DNA of 64,000 nt from Bacteroides sp. MSB163 (GCF_036416795.1 NZ_CP143867.1:6068001-6132000); one strand, 5' to 3'. Shown: positions 18,155 through 27,626, counted from the stretch's first letter. Translations and numbers: made by a program. Notes: a model not told the origin generated them from the sequence alone.

Positions 18155-19279
18155 TTAATGCTCCTCCTTAGACAGCCAGATACTAAAGAAAAGGTCGTAC
18201 ACCTGATAAGAGTCACGTTCTTTTGTGATGAAATCCTTATCAAGCAATCCCGCCAACGCTGAGCGCACAGAACTGGGAGATACCAATCCATGACGTTTAG
18301 AAAAGGCACCGGAAACTACATTACGCGCCTGTCCTTCCCGATTGATGGCAATCAGCACCTGTTTCTGTTTTTCGGGCAGTTGGTATAATAATTCGGCATA
18401 AGTATCTGCTGTGAAATTAACAATGTAGTTGATAGCGTCTTCTATCATTTCCATACCACATATAGCTCCCTCAGGAGTTTTCAGAAAAAGGATATTCATT
18501 ATTTTCTGCAAGTAGAAAGTCCCGCCATGAAAACGGTCGTAAAGCACATTCACCACCTCGGGCAAAAGTACCTTTTTATATTCTCGAAAATGACAGATAG
18601 CAAACTCTGTATACTTTTCAAGAGGGATAGGAGGCAAATTCATGATAGTGACACTCTGGTAAAATGGCCGTGAGGGAGAGGTGAAAATAGTCCCCATCAG
18701 ATGACGCTGTGAGCCGGAAAAGACGAAGCGGGCATTACTACAATATTGCACATAGGTACGTAATGTAGCCTCAATAGTATCTTCCGGATACTTCCCTATC
18801 TGCTGAAATTCATCAATAGCTATCAAGCATGGACGGTCAGCATGCTGCAAATAATGGAATATCTCATCAAGAGAAGCGGCAGGATTGGTTATGTCGCCAA
18901 GTCCTATGTTCCAGGAAGGAACTCCACCTATATCATAAGTGATACCTGCCTGTAAAGAAGCAATAGCATTCACAAAAATCTCCCAGACTTTACGCCCCCG
19001 CGGTTTCAAAGCATCCAGAATAACCTTTCCGAACTTGTTCACGAAATCACGCAACGAACGGGTAGCATAAATATCTACTATAAAAGTATAATAGTGTTCC
19101 TCTACCTCAGGTTGGGAAAAACAATGACGAATCAAATCCGTCTTTCCATAACGACGGGGAGAAATAAGTGCTATGTTATTTCCGTTAAGCAGCAACGTTG
19201 TAATATCTTTAGTCTCTGTTTCCCGGTCGCAGAAATACTTTGGAGAAACATAACCGTTAGTTACAAATGGATTGTTCAT
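18155..19279 (-). CDS. AAA+ ATPase of the archaeal-type (PF01637-like) family
   Basis: P-loop ATPase of unknown biological role. Walker A is ISPRRYGKTDLI near residue 37. Walker B is CLIAIDEFQQIGKY, followed by the sensor segment RFVFSGSQRHLM. A C-terminal winged-helix part is suggested by LLDKDFITKERDSYQVYDLFFSIWL. The start at 19279 (MNNPFVTNGYV) is fixed by a strong GGAGGT ribosome-binding site just upstream and a TATCTTTG promoter at 19308-19315 (minus). Length is 374 residues. It is monocistronic. Relatives often occur as several copies per Bacteroides genome. Confidence 0.9.
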   Translation of the reverse strand: MNNPFVTNGYVSPKYFCDRETETKDITTLLLNGNNIALISPRRYGKTDLIRHCFSQPEVEEHYYTFIVDIYATRSLRDFVNKFGKVILDALKPRGRKVWEIFVNAIASLQAGITYDIGGVPSWNIGLGDITNPAASLDEIFHYLQHADRPCLIAIDEFQQIGKYPEDTIEATLRTYVQYCSNARFVFSGSQRHLMGTIFTSPSRPFYQSVTIMNLPPIPLEKYTEFAICHFREYKKVLLPEVVNVLYDRFHGGTFYLQKIMNILFLKTPEGAICGMEMIEDAINYIVNFTADTYAELLYQLPEKQKQVLIAINREGQARNVVSGAFSKRHGLVSPSSVRSALAGLLDKDFITKERDSYQVYDLFFSIWLSKEEH

Positions 19280-19327
19280 ATCAGACCTCCTAAAGTTTGT
19301 AGTCCGACAAAGATAAGAATAAAGAAG

Positions 19328-19380
19328 CGCATTGCCAAATAATGATTGCCACTTTATAGCAATCATCATTTGGCAATGCG
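19328..19380 (-). terminator. Long hairpin terminator of the patatin gene
   Basis: Twenty-two-base arms (19328-19349 and 19359-19380) match with one mismatch around a 9-base loop. On the minus strand a CTTCTTTATTCTT tract follows. It sits between the patatin stop and the ATPase promoter. Confidence 0.8.
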
Positions 19381-19399
19381 TTTACAATATTTTGATTAA

Positions 19400-20248
19400 T
19401 CACTGAAAGTCATACTTCGCCGCACATGCATAACCTTCTTCATACAAATCAGTCAATTTCCTGATATCCCGTTCGATACGGTCGACCGTTACAGGTTTCT
19501 GCGGACGGATTACAGTAATCTCTCCTGCCGCTTCCATACGTTCCACCATCTCCAACTGCTCGTTGTATACACGGCAACGGCGGCTTAAAGCCTCACGCAT
19601 CTTTGGGTATTTACGGTACAGGAAAGAAGGTATATGCATATCCTTCGCTTCTTTACGATATCCTTGATTACGGGTAAGCACTACCACATTATGAGTAAAT
19701 CCCTCACTCCTGGCACGCATCAGAGGAATACTGTCGACAATACCTCCGTCAAGCATCGGCTCATTATCCACATAAGCAATAGGGCAGACAAAAGGCAGGC
19801 TGCTTGAAGCACGCACAATGTCAATCACACGATGCTTGTCCCGTTTCTCCTCAAAATAGTTAGCCTCGCCCGTCACACAATTTGTAGTCACCATTTCATA
19901 GCGCTCCGGGCAAGAGAAATATGCTTCATAATCATAAGGAAGAATATGCTCGGGAAATTCCTGGAACAGCAGATCGAAGTCCATAATATTACGTTTCTTC
20001 AACAAATATTTCAACCCGATATACTGATATTTCTCCAGTAAGTCAATGTTACTGTACTTGGCACGTCCGCGCTGACCGGACATATAAGAAAGTCCATTGC
20101 ATGCTCCGGCACTGACTCCGATAGTATAGGGGAAGCGGATGCCACGGTCCATAAAGCTGTCCAGCACGCCACAAGTGAAGACACCACGCATGCCGCCGCC
20201 TTCAAGAACCAATCCTGTCTGGGGGTTGATATGTATCTTTTTCTCCAT
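19400..20248 (-). CDS. Patatin-like phospholipase
   Basis: Serine acyl hydrolase of the patatin family, acting on lipids. It shows the oxyanion loop LEGGGMRG (residues 15-22), the nucleophile elbow GVSAG (Ser46) and the catalytic Asp of DGG (Asp167). No signal peptide, so cytosolic or peripheral. I start it at MEKKIHINP (20248): TATCTTTG at 20269-20276 (minus) is the promoter, and the longer upstream frame runs antisense into the peptidase gene. Length is 282 residues, close to YjjU-type bacterial patatins. The substrate is not known. Confidence 0.92.
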   Translation of the reverse strand: MEKKIHINPQTGLVLEGGGMRGVFTCGVLDSFMDRGIRFPYTIGVSAGACNGLSYMSGQRGRAKYSNIDLLEKYQYIGLKYLLKKRNIMDFDLLFQEFPEHILPYDYEAYFSCPERYEMVTTNCVTGEANYFEEKRDKHRVIDIVRASSSLPFVCPIAYVDNEPMLDGGIVDSIPLMRARSEGFTHNVVVLTRNQGYRKEAKDMHIPSFLYRKYPKMREALSRRCRVYNEQLEMVERMEAAGEITVIRPQKPVTVDRIERDIRKLTDLYEEGYACAAKYDFQ

Positions 20249-20268
20249 AATTATCTGATAAAACGCTC

Positions 20269-20306
20269 CAAAGATAGCTTTTGTTTCCGAAATCTCCCTA
20301 TCTTTG
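20269..20306. promoter_or_regulatory. Divergent promoters for patatin and C1 peptidase genes
   Basis: TATCTTTG occurs on the minus strand (20269-20276) facing the patatin gene and on the plus strand (20299-20306) facing the peptidase gene. Both match the Bacteroides -7 consensus TAnnTTTG and set the start sites used here. Confidence 0.75.
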
Positions 20307-20339
20307 TGGCAGTAACAATCATTTAATATCAATTTAATT

Positions 20340-21530
20340 ATGATGAAAAAGTCAATACTTATTGCCACTTTAGGCTTATTGAGTTTCAATGTGTCAGCAC
20401 AGGACACTCCGAAAGCGGAAGAAGGCTTCATCTTCACAACCGTTAAAGAAAACCCGATTACTTCCGTTAAAAACCAAAACCGTTCCAGCACATGCTGGAG
20501 TTTTTCGGCTCTTGGTTTCCTTGAAAGCGAATTGCTGCGTATGGGCAAAGGCGAATATGATTTATCTGAAATGTTTGTGGTACACCACACCATGATGGAC
20601 CGCGGCGTGAACTACGTACGCTATCACGGTGACAGTTCTTTCTCACCCGGTGGAAGCTTCTACGACATCATGTTCTGCCTGAGAAACTACGGTCTTGTTC
20701 CGCAGGAAGCTATGCCGGGCATCATGTACGGTGACACATTGCCGGTACACAACGAGTTGGATGCCGTGGCCGGTGCTTACGTAAACGCTATTGCCAAAGG
20801 CAAACTGACCAAACTGACTCCGGTATGGAAGAAAGGCCTGTGCTCTATCTATGATACTTACCTCGGCAAGTGCCCCGAAAGCTTCACTTACAAAGGAAAA
20901 GAATATACTCCGAAGACATTTGCCGAATTCCTCGGAATCAATCCGGACGATTACATATCTCTGACTTCATTTACCCACCATCCATTCTACACTCAGATGA
21001 ACATCGAAATCCAGGACAATTGGCGCAACGGCCTTTCTTATAACCTGCCTTTGATGGAATTCATGTCTGTTATCGACAATGCCGTTAACAACGGTTACAC
21101 TGTAGCTTGGGGTAGCGACGTCAGCGAAAGCGGTTTCACTCGTGACGGTATCGCCGTTATGCCCGACGCGGATCGTGGTGCCGAACTCACCGGTTCTGAC
21201 ATGGCACGCTGGACAGGTCTTACAGCTGCCGACAAACGCAAAGAACTGACTTCCCGTCCATTACCGGAAATCACCGTAACTCAGGAAATGCGCCAAACAG
21301 CATTCGACAATTGGGAAACTACCGATGACCACGGTATGCTTATCTACGGTATAGCCAAAGACCAGAACGGTAAGGAATACTACATGGTAAAGAACTCCTG
21401 GGGTACCAACAACAAATACAAAGGTACTTGGTATGCTTCTAAACCTTTCGTTGCTTACAAAACTATCAATATCCTGGTACACAAGGATGCAGTGCCCAAA
21501 GCATTGTTGAAGAAGCTGGGAGTTAAATAA
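20340..21530 (+). CDS. Secreted C1B-family cysteine aminopeptidase (PepC/bleomycin-hydrolase type)
   Basis: Papain-fold peptidase of the bleomycin-hydrolase branch. A signal peptide to NVSAQD (residue about 21) sends it to the periplasm, unlike the cytosolic PepC of Gram-positives. Catalytic Cys52 lies in STCWSFSALGFLESE, His331 in DDHGMLIYG and Asn352 in VKNSWG. Length is 396 residues. The gene starts with ATGATG; either may be used. Its own promoter and a downstream hairpin suggest a single-gene unit. Confidence 0.93.
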   Translation: MMKKSILIATLGLLSFNVSAQDTPKAEEGFIFTTVKENPITSVKNQNRSSTCWSFSALGFLESELLRMGKGEYDLSEMFVVHHTMMDRGVNYVRYHGDSSFSPGGSFYDIMFCLRNYGLVPQEAMPGIMYGDTLPVHNELDAVAGAYVNAIAKGKLTKLTPVWKKGLCSIYDTYLGKCPESFTYKGKEYTPKTFAEFLGINPDDYISLTSFTHHPFYTQMNIEIQDNWRNGLSYNLPLMEFMSVIDNAVNNGYTVAWGSDVSESGFTRDGIAVMPDADRGAELTGSDMARWTGLTAADKRKELTSRPLPEITVTQEMRQTAFDNWETTDDHGMLIYGIAKDQNGKEYYMVKNSWGTNNKYKGTWYASKPFVAYKTINILVHKDAVPKALLKKLGVK

Positions 21531-21544
21531 AGTATGAAGTATGG

Positions 21545-21597
21545 AGTATTAAGTATTGAAGCTGCGCTGTAAAGCAACACACTTAATACTTAATACT
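21545..21597. terminator. Hairpin between convergent C1 peptidase and LytTR genes
   Basis: AGTATTAAGTATT (21545-21557) is exactly inverted at 21585-21597. Looser extensions reach 21537 and 21612. It lies just after the peptidase stop and just before the LytTR stop, so it can serve both strands. Confidence 0.6.
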
Positions 21598-21617
21598 TCA
21601 TATTTAATACTTCTCTT

Positions 21618-21974
21618 TCATTTCATCATCCTACTATTAATATATTCCGTAAACTGATCCTTATAATTCTCTCCTACCGGAATATAGGTCTCTCCAAAGA
21701 CGATGCGCAGGCGAGAAACTTCCGTTATCTTTTTCAAATTGACAATATAAGAACGATGTACCCGCATAAACTGAGAGGAAGGCAAAGTTCTCATTACCAA
21801 TGCCAACCACTCTTCCAGCGTGACAGGACCGAATCTATCCAGCATTTCCGCTATATCCTTCAATGTTTCTTCTGTTGCATACCTGTTTCGTTTTTGTGAC
21901 AAATGTAACCGCAGGAGTGAAACAAAGAAAATAGATTCAACCAACAAGTGATTTTTAACGATAAACACAATCAA
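21618..21974 (-). CDS. LytTR-type DNA-binding protein or N-terminally truncated remnant
   Basis: A LytTR DNA-binding domain is clear in the second half: SSQFMRVHRSYIVNLKKITEV and ETYIPVGENYKDQF. The first 40 residues keep only a loose match and are hydrophobic. There is no ATG in frame; only TTG at 21974 or a nearby GTG can start it. No receiver domain is present upstream. It could be a small stand-alone LytTR protein read from TTG, or the 3' end of a response regulator that lost its front. I favour a remnant slightly. Confidence 0.6.
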   Translation of the reverse strand: MIVFIVKNHLLVESIFFVSLLRLHLSQKRNRYATEETLKDIAEMLDRFGPVTLEEWLALVMRTLPSSQFMRVHRSYIVNLKKITEVSRLRIVFGETYIPVGENYKDQFTEYINSRMMK

Positions 21975-22065
21975 AAATAATGTAGTTCTTCCACCCTATT
22001 TTGCTCAAAACCGTTCTGTATGTGCATTTTTTGCCCGCATTTCTTGTCAGAACGAACAGTTTGAC

Positions 22066-22073
22066 TAATTTTG
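22066..22073 (+). promoter_or_regulatory. Promoter of the etf operon
   Basis: TAATTTTG matches TAnnTTTG and is followed by a long leader of about 105 bases before etfB. I see no riboswitch in the leader. Confidence 0.6.
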
Positions 22074-22184
22074 CACGCTGATAATTAGTTAACCGGATAA
22101 TTTCAGTAGCTGGACACTATGTACCTCCTACTCCTATTCCCGGCACTGACACTTTGAGAAATACTAATACTAATAATTAATAAC

Positions 22185-23078
22185 ATGAGTTTGAAAATCG
22201 TAGTATTGGCTAAACAAGTTCCCGACACACGTAATGTTGGGAAAGATGCCATGAAAGCCGACGGAACCATTAACCGTGCGGCACTCCCCGCCATCTTCAA
22301 CCCCGAAGACTTGAACGCTCTTGAGCAAGCCCTCCGACTGAAAGATGCACATCCGGGCTCTACCGTAACCATCCTGACAATGGGACCGGGACGCGCAGCC
22401 GAAGTTATTCGTGAAGGACTGTTCCGCGGTGCCGACAACGGCTATCTGTTGACCGACCGTGCTTTTGCAGGTGCAGATACCCTTGCCACTTCGTACGCTC
22501 TTGCTACTGCCATCAGGAAGATAGGCGAGTATGACATCATCATCGGCGGACGCCAGGCTATCGACGGTGACACGGCTCAAGTGGGTCCGCAAGTTGCGGA
22601 AAAGCTCGGTCTGACACAGATCACTTATGCCGAAGAAATTCTGAATGTGGAGAAAACTACCGGACGTGTTGTCGTGAAACGTCACATTGACGGTGGTGTG
22701 GAAACTGTAGAAGGCCCTCTGCCCATCGTTATCACTGTGAACGGAAGTGCAGCTCCCTGCCGCCCACGTAACGCTAAGTTGGTACAGAAGTACAAACGTG
22801 CTCTCGGTGCACAGGAAAAAGCGGCTATTACCAAAGAAGGTGCTACCCTGCCTTATGCCGACCTCTACGAGAAGTACCCTTATCTGAACATCACCGAATG
22901 GAGTGTGGCAGACGTGAACGGTGACCTGGCACAATGCGGTCTCAGCGGCTCACCGACTAAAGTAAAAGCCATTCAGAACATCTCTTTCCAAGCCAAAGAA
23001 AGCCGTACACTGACCGGAAGCGACCAGGATGTAGAAGATCTTATTGTTGAACTGTTAGCTAACCACACCATCGGATAA
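22185..23078 (+). CDS. etfB: Electron transfer flavoprotein subunit beta
   Basis: Beta subunit of the soluble FAD/AMP heterodimer that takes electrons from acyl-CoA dehydrogenases. The start MSLKIVVLAKQVPDT, the nucleotide-binding GPGRAAEVIREGL and DGDTAQVGPQVAEKLGL segments and the full length of 297 residues are typical. It is first of three genes: etfA starts 5 bp later and an acyl-CoA dehydrogenase follows. The order points to a dedicated electron-transfer unit. Electron bifurcation is possible but cannot be judged from the motifs I can see. Confidence 0.95.
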   Translation: MSLKIVVLAKQVPDTRNVGKDAMKADGTINRAALPAIFNPEDLNALEQALRLKDAHPGSTVTILTMGPGRAAEVIREGLFRGADNGYLLTDRAFAGADTLATSYALATAIRKIGEYDIIIGGRQAIDGDTAQVGPQVAEKLGLTQITYAEEILNVEKTTGRVVVKRHIDGGVETVEGPLPIVITVNGSAAPCRPRNAKLVQKYKRALGAQEKAAITKEGATLPYADLYEKYPYLNITEWSVADVNGDLAQCGLSGSPTKVKAIQNISFQAKESRTLTGSDQDVEDLIVELLANHTIG

Positions 23079-23083
23079 AAGTT

Positions 23084-24103
23084 ATGAATAACGTATTTGT
23101 ATATTGTGAGCTTGAAGGCACCGTAGTTGCCGAAGTAAGTCTCGAACTCCTTACCAAAGGACGCAAGTTAGCTAACCAACTGGGCTGCCAACTGGAAGCC
23201 GTTGTTGCCGGTACTAACCTTGCAGGCATCGAAAAACAAGTATTGCCCTTCGGCGTTGACCGTCTTCACGTCTTCGACGCTCCGGGCTTGTTCCCTTATA
23301 CTTCACTGCCCCACTCTTCCGTACTTATCAATCTGTTCAAGGAAGAAAAACCGCAGATCTGTCTGATGGGCGCCACTGTTATCGGTCGTGACCTCGGTCC
23401 ACGCGTTTCTTCTGCACTGACCAGCGGCCTCACTGCCGACTGTACTTCACTGGAAATCGGTGAACACGAAGATAAAAAAGCAGGGGTGGTATATGAAAAC
23501 CTGTTATATCAGATCCGCCCCGCATTCGGTGGTAATATCGTGGCAACCATCGTCAACCCCGAACATCGCCCGCAAATGGCAACCGTTCGCGAAGGCGTAA
23601 TGAAGAAAGAGATTCTTAACGATAAGTATCAGGGTGAAGTTATCAATCATGACGTTGCCAAATATGTGCCTACTACAGACTATGTAGTGAAAGTTATCGA
23701 CCGCCACGTGGAGAAAGCAAAGCACAACCTGAAAGGTGCTCCTATCGTTGTAGCCGGTGGTTATGGTATGGGTAGCCGTGAAAGCTTCGACATGTTGTTC
23801 GAACTGGCTAAAGAACTTCACGCTGAAGTAGGCGGCAGCCGCGCAGCTGTTGATGCAGGCTTCTGCGACCATGACCGTCAGATCGGTCAGACTGGCATTA
23901 CGGTACGTCCGAAGCTCTATATCGCCTGCGGTATCTCCGGACAAATCCAACACATCGCCGGTATGCAGGAAAGTGGCATTATCATCTCTATCAATAATGA
24001 TGAAAATGCTCCTATCAATACCATCGCTGATTATGTAATCAACGGTACGGTAGAAGAAGTGATCCCGAAAATGATTAAGTACTACAAACAGAACAGTAAG
24101 TAA
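23084..24103 (+). CDS. etfA: Electron transfer flavoprotein subunit alpha
   Basis: Alpha subunit, holding the FAD. The C-terminal FAD motif is visible: GSRAAVDAGFCDHDRQIGQTG, then PKLYIACGISGQIQH and the IISINNDENAPI segment near the end. Length is 339 residues. It is 5 bp after etfB and 3 bp before the dehydrogenase gene, a tightly coupled operon. Confidence 0.96.
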   Translation: MNNVFVYCELEGTVVAEVSLELLTKGRKLANQLGCQLEAVVAGTNLAGIEKQVLPFGVDRLHVFDAPGLFPYTSLPHSSVLINLFKEEKPQICLMGATVIGRDLGPRVSSALTSGLTADCTSLEIGEHEDKKAGVVYENLLYQIRPAFGGNIVATIVNPEHRPQMATVREGVMKKEILNDKYQGEVINHDVAKYVPTTDYVVKVIDRHVEKAKHNLKGAPIVVAGGYGMGSRESFDMLFELAKELHAEVGGSRAAVDAGFCDHDRQIGQTGITVRPKLYIACGISGQIQHIAGMQESGIIISINNDENAPINTIADYVINGTVEEVIPKMIKYYKQNSK

Positions 24104-24106
24104 GCT

Positions 24107-25813
24107 ATGGCTAATTTTTATACCGAAGTTCCTGAATTGAAGTTCCAACTGAACAACCCGATGATGGAACGTATCTGTGAGCTGAAAGAGCGCGGATACC
24201 AAGATAAAGACAAATTTGACTACGCTCCGCAAGACTATACGGATGCAATGGACTCTTATGATAAGGTGCTCGAAATCACCGGAGAAATTACCGGAGAGAT
24301 TATCAACCCGAATGCCGAAGGCGTGGACGAAGAAGGTCCCCACTGTGCCAACGGTCGTGTGGAATATGCCAGTGGAACAAGACAGAATCTGGATGCAATG
24401 GTGAAAGCCGGACTGAACGGTATGACCATGCCCCGCCGCTTCGGTGGACTGAACTTCCCCATCACTCCGTACACCATGTGCGCTGAAATCGTGGCTGCTG
24501 CCGATGCTGGTTTCGGCAATATCTGGTCTTTACAGGACTGTATCGAAACCCTGTATGAGTTCGGTAACGAAGATCAACACAGCCGTTTCATTCCACGTAT
24601 CTGTGCCGGAGAAACCATGTCTATGGACTTGACAGAACCCGATGCAGGTTCCGATTTGCAGAGCGTAATGCTGAAAGCTACATTTGATGAGAAAGAAAAC
24701 TGCTGGCGCCTGAACGGTGTAAAGCGTTTCATCACGAATGGTGATGCAGACTTACACCTCGTGCTGGCCCGTTCGGAAGAAGGAACCAGAGATGGCCGTG
24801 GACTTTCTATGTTCATCTATGACAAACGCGAAGGTGGTGTGGATGTACGTCGTATCGAGAATAAGTTAGGTATTCACGGTTCTCCTACTTGTGAGCTTGT
24901 TTACAAAAATGCAAAGGCTGAACTTTGTGGTGACCGTAAACTCGGTTTGATCAAGTATGTAATGGCATTGATGAACGGCGCCCGCCTGGGTATCGCCGCA
25001 CAGTCTGTAGGTCTATCACAAGCTGCCTACAACGAAGGTTTAGCTTATGCGAAGGATCGTAAACAATTCAATAAAGCTATTATTGAATTCCCGGCTGTAT
25101 ATGACATGCTGGCTATCATGAAAGCTAAGTTGGATGCAGGTCGTGCTCTGTTGTACCAAACTTCTCGCTATGTGGACATTTACAAAGCTTTGGATGATAT
25201 CTCCCGCGAACGTAAACTGACTCCGGAAGAGCGTCAGGAACAAAAGAAGTATTCTAAGCTTGCTGATGCTTTCACTCCACTGGCTAAAGGTATGAACTCA
25301 GAATATGCAAACCAGAATGCATACGACTGTATCCAGATTCATGGTGGTTCCGGTTTCATGTTAGAATATGCCTGCCAACGTATTTATCGTGATGCACGTA
25401 TTACCAGCATCTATGAAGGCACTACTCAATTACAGACCGTAGCCGCTATCCGTTACGTAACGAACGGTTCGTATGCCGCTACTCTCCGTGATTATGAAAC
25501 AATTCCTTGCAGTGAAGAAATGCAACCGCTGATGGATCGCCTGAAAGAGATGACGAATAAGTTCGAGGCTGTCACCAATGCAACGAAAGAAGCCGCCAAC
25601 CAAGAACTCTTGGACTTCGTAGCCCGCCGTCTTTACGAAATGGCAGCTGTATGCGTCATGTCTCATCTTCTCATCCAGGATGCAACCAAAGCACCTGAGT
25701 TGTTCGCAAAATCAGCTGTTGTTTATCTGAACTATGCTGAAGCTGAAGTAGAAAAACACTTCAATTTCATCCGCAAGTTCAAGGCTGAGGAGCTGGAAAG
25801 CTATCGCAAGTAA
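24107..25813 (+). CDS. Acyl-CoA dehydrogenase
   Basis: Flavoenzyme that oxidises an acyl-CoA to the enoyl-CoA and passes electrons to EtfAB. The 568 residues contain the family blocks MDLTEPDAGSD (about residue 170), GVKRFITNGDAD and the C-terminal QIHGGSGFMLEYACQRIYRDARITSIYEGT with the Glu that acts as base in many members. The length and C-terminal extension are those of the larger dehydrogenases common in Bacteroidetes. The substrate chain length is unknown. It is the last gene of the etf operon, before a hairpin terminator. Confidence 0.94.
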   Translation: MANFYTEVPELKFQLNNPMMERICELKERGYQDKDKFDYAPQDYTDAMDSYDKVLEITGEITGEIINPNAEGVDEEGPHCANGRVEYASGTRQNLDAMVKAGLNGMTMPRRFGGLNFPITPYTMCAEIVAAADAGFGNIWSLQDCIETLYEFGNEDQHSRFIPRICAGETMSMDLTEPDAGSDLQSVMLKATFDEKENCWRLNGVKRFITNGDADLHLVLARSEEGTRDGRGLSMFIYDKREGGVDVRRIENKLGIHGSPTCELVYKNAKAELCGDRKLGLIKYVMALMNGARLGIAAQSVGLSQAAYNEGLAYAKDRKQFNKAIIEFPAVYDMLAIMKAKLDAGRALLYQTSRYVDIYKALDDISRERKLTPEERQEQKKYSKLADAFTPLAKGMNSEYANQNAYDCIQIHGGSGFMLEYACQRIYRDARITSIYEGTTQLQTVAAIRYVTNGSYAATLRDYETIPCSEEMQPLMDRLKEMTNKFEAVTNATKEAANQELLDFVARRLYEMAAVCVMSHLLIQDATKAPELFAKSAVVYLNYAEAEVEKHFNFIRKFKAEELESYRK

Positions 25814-25857
25814 TTGAGATCTGAAGTTATAAGACTTTGAAGACAATCAAAATAAGG

Positions 25858-25898
25858 GTGAACCTTAAAAGTCCGGATATAAGACTATTAGGGTTCAC
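25858..25898 (+). terminator. Terminator of the etf operon
   Basis: GTGAACCTTAA (25858-25868) pairs with TTAGGGTTCAC (25888-25898) with one G-T pair, followed by TTTTTCTTTT. Confidence 0.75.
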
Positions 25899-25937
25899 TT
25901 TTTCTTTTAATGACCAATCCATTCACTTAGCATATAC

Positions 25938-26582
25938 CTATTCAGAAAACTGCGGTCGTTTTTTTATCTTCATATGCCCCAATCCATGCTTCTTCTTTCT
26001 TTTTCCATCCTCAAGATTAGCAAATGGAAGTATTGGTCCCTTTATAGATAACCTCTCTCTGACACTGTCGGAAACCAGCTCTCCAAATTTTGAAAACATC
26101 TTAGTTTCAACATATCCGGAATTCGGACATTCAACATAGAAAACGTGTAAGTCATTCAAGTTTTCGAGCATCTTTATCCAATGTCCCCCTGCATGTGGTC
26201 CTGACTCTCCTATAGCAGTTTTATAATACTCCCGAACTCTATTACCAACTCCTCCACTTGATTTTCGCAATGGTGCTTTTCCGATGTATAAAATGTTTTC
26301 ATCGGGAATCCAAAACTCAGCCAGTCTTCCTTTTATAACTTCAGCATCTTGAGTTTCTTCTTTATCAATAGTAAAGTAACCTAGTTTCTGAATCCAATCT
26401 TCTAAAATAGTCATTGAAATAGGGATCTCTTCTATCGTCCTGTTCAACTCTGCATTTTCTGATAAAGATACGATATAAATACCTTCGTTTTTGCACTCAA
26501 TCGGGGTGTTCCATTTTACCACTTCAATGGCAGTGGATGGTAACCCGACTTTTTCTACTAATTGTTTGATGGTTATTGGCAT
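25938..26582 (-). CDS. GIY-YIG-like nuclease-fold protein
   Basis: Residues 34-37 read EGIYIVSLS and about residue 97 reads ENILYIGKA, the two strands of a GIY-YIG fold. They are followed by RVREYY (conserved Arg) and a later VECPNSGYVETKMFSKF with a Glu in the position of the catalytic Glu. The insert between GIY and YIG is longer than usual. No signal or membrane segment. The C-terminus is very basic (KRKKKHG...KIKKRP), fitting nucleic acid binding. It ends a minus-strand group of AT-rich small genes. Nuclease activity is inferred only from motifs. Confidence 0.7.
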   Translation of the reverse strand: MPITIKQLVEKVGLPSTAIEVVKWNTPIECKNEGIYIVSLSENAELNRTIEEIPISMTILEDWIQKLGYFTIDKEETQDAEVIKGRLAEFWIPDENILYIGKAPLRKSSGGVGNRVREYYKTAIGESGPHAGGHWIKMLENLNDLHVFYVECPNSGYVETKMFSKFGELVSDSVRERLSIKGPILPFANLEDGKRKKKHGLGHMKIKKRPQFSE

Positions 26583-26607
26583 ATTATGTATGTTTCAAAT
26601 TGATATA

Positions 26608-27180
26608 TTATTTTTTTACAAGATATTTTACAGGTATGAGAGCCGATGCTCCATCAGAAAGCCTTTCTACCCTATAATGGTCGGGAAAACCTCGTACTAC
26701 ATCTCTTGTTATTTTTACTTGATCTCCTTGATAAAAATGGATGGTTTGTTTGTTCCCTATTATTTCCAAGGTTTTCATTCGGTCACCATCCACGGCTGCT
26801 TTCACTAAGGCTTTTTCAACTTCCACATTAATTGCGGCATCATAATCCTTTGTGATAATGTAAATAGCATGCATATCCGGTTTATCGATAATAGAAGTGT
26901 AAACAAACAGACATAGAAAAGTTATAATACATCCCCATATCAATAGTTGCTTCTTCTGCTTTATGGATTCTTGCATCTTCTGCTTCATATTATTATTGTA
27001 TTGCTTTTGTAGCTGCTCTTTATGTTTATCAAAGGTAATTAATTCTTTGTGACAATGAGGACACTCAAAAATGATATCGGATTTTGCTGGTGCTTCGATA
27101 ACTCTGTTGCAGGAAGGGCATTCAACCATAGCAATCTCCCCTTTTTTTTCCATTTTGATATTACTCTGTTTCATATTCAA
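26608..27180 (-). CDS. Zinc-ribbon membrane protein, function unknown
   Basis: N-terminal zinc ribbon with CPSC and CPHC pairs (about residues 21-42). A basic, Gln-rich linker follows, then one membrane helix (LLIWGCIITFLCLFVYTSII, about 75-94). The C-terminal domain of about 95 residues is beta-rich (IHFYQGDQVKITRDVV...PVKYLVKK) and may be SH3-like. I do not recognise the family. The start may be MNMKQ (27180) or MEKKGE (27153). It is co-oriented with the GIY-YIG-like gene 25 bp downstream. Confidence 0.75.
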   Translation of the reverse strand: MNMKQSNIKMEKKGEIAMVECPSCNRVIEAPAKSDIIFECPHCHKELITFDKHKEQLQKQYNNNMKQKMQESIKQKKQLLIWGCIITFLCLFVYTSIIDKPDMHAIYIITKDYDAAINVEVEKALVKAAVDGDRMKTLEIIGNKQTIHFYQGDQVKITRDVVRGFPDHYRVERLSDGASALIPVKYLVKK

Positions 27181-27414
27181 TTTATATTTAGCTATTTTAT
27201 ATGTATGCGTAAAATTTTTTAATAGACATGCTGAGCAAATAGCAAAAAAGAATGCTTAGTGGTATTAATAATACATCTAACAACACTCTTATTATTTTTC
27301 TGTAATAACAAATTCTGACACCAATCTTATTCGATATTAAGATATGGACTTGTATATCTTCCATTTGATTTATATAACATTTGTGATCCATAGATATAAA
27401 ATTTAAATTATTTG

Positions 27415-27597
27415 TTAATCTATAAACGGAGCAAGAATCATAGATATCAAAATCAATATACAAAACAAGATAACAAGTATGATAGGTATTGCCAAACACC
27501 CTCCACAACCTTGCAAAAACTCAGCTTTTCCTTTTAAAAATTCGATTCGTGCTTTTTCGTATTCTGTAAACTCTTTTATTTTTTCTTTATTATCCAT
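27415..27597 (-). CDS. Small single-span membrane protein, 60 aa
   Basis: A charged amphipathic N-terminus (EKIKEFTEYEKARIEFLKGKAEFL) is followed by GCGGCLA and one long hydrophobic helix to the C-terminus. It starts 29 bp after the 255-residue gene upstream on the same strand and is probably co-transcribed. No known family recognised. A longer frame over 27197-27508 in another phase is judged a shadow. Confidence 0.6.
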   Translation of the reverse strand: MDNKEKIKEFTEYEKARIEFLKGKAEFLQGCGGCLAIPIILVILFCILILISMILAPFID

Positions 27598-27626
27598 TTT
27601 TATTCTCCTATTTTATAATATTACTA

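Noticed and set aside
19400..20593. Longer 397-residue form of the patatin protein
   Set aside because: The extra 115 residues run antisense through the peptidase promoter and start region; the promoter and family start fit 20248.
27197..27508. 103-residue frame on the minus strand
   Set aside because: Overlaps the better supported 60-residue membrane protein in another phase, lacks a plausible start context and resembles no family.
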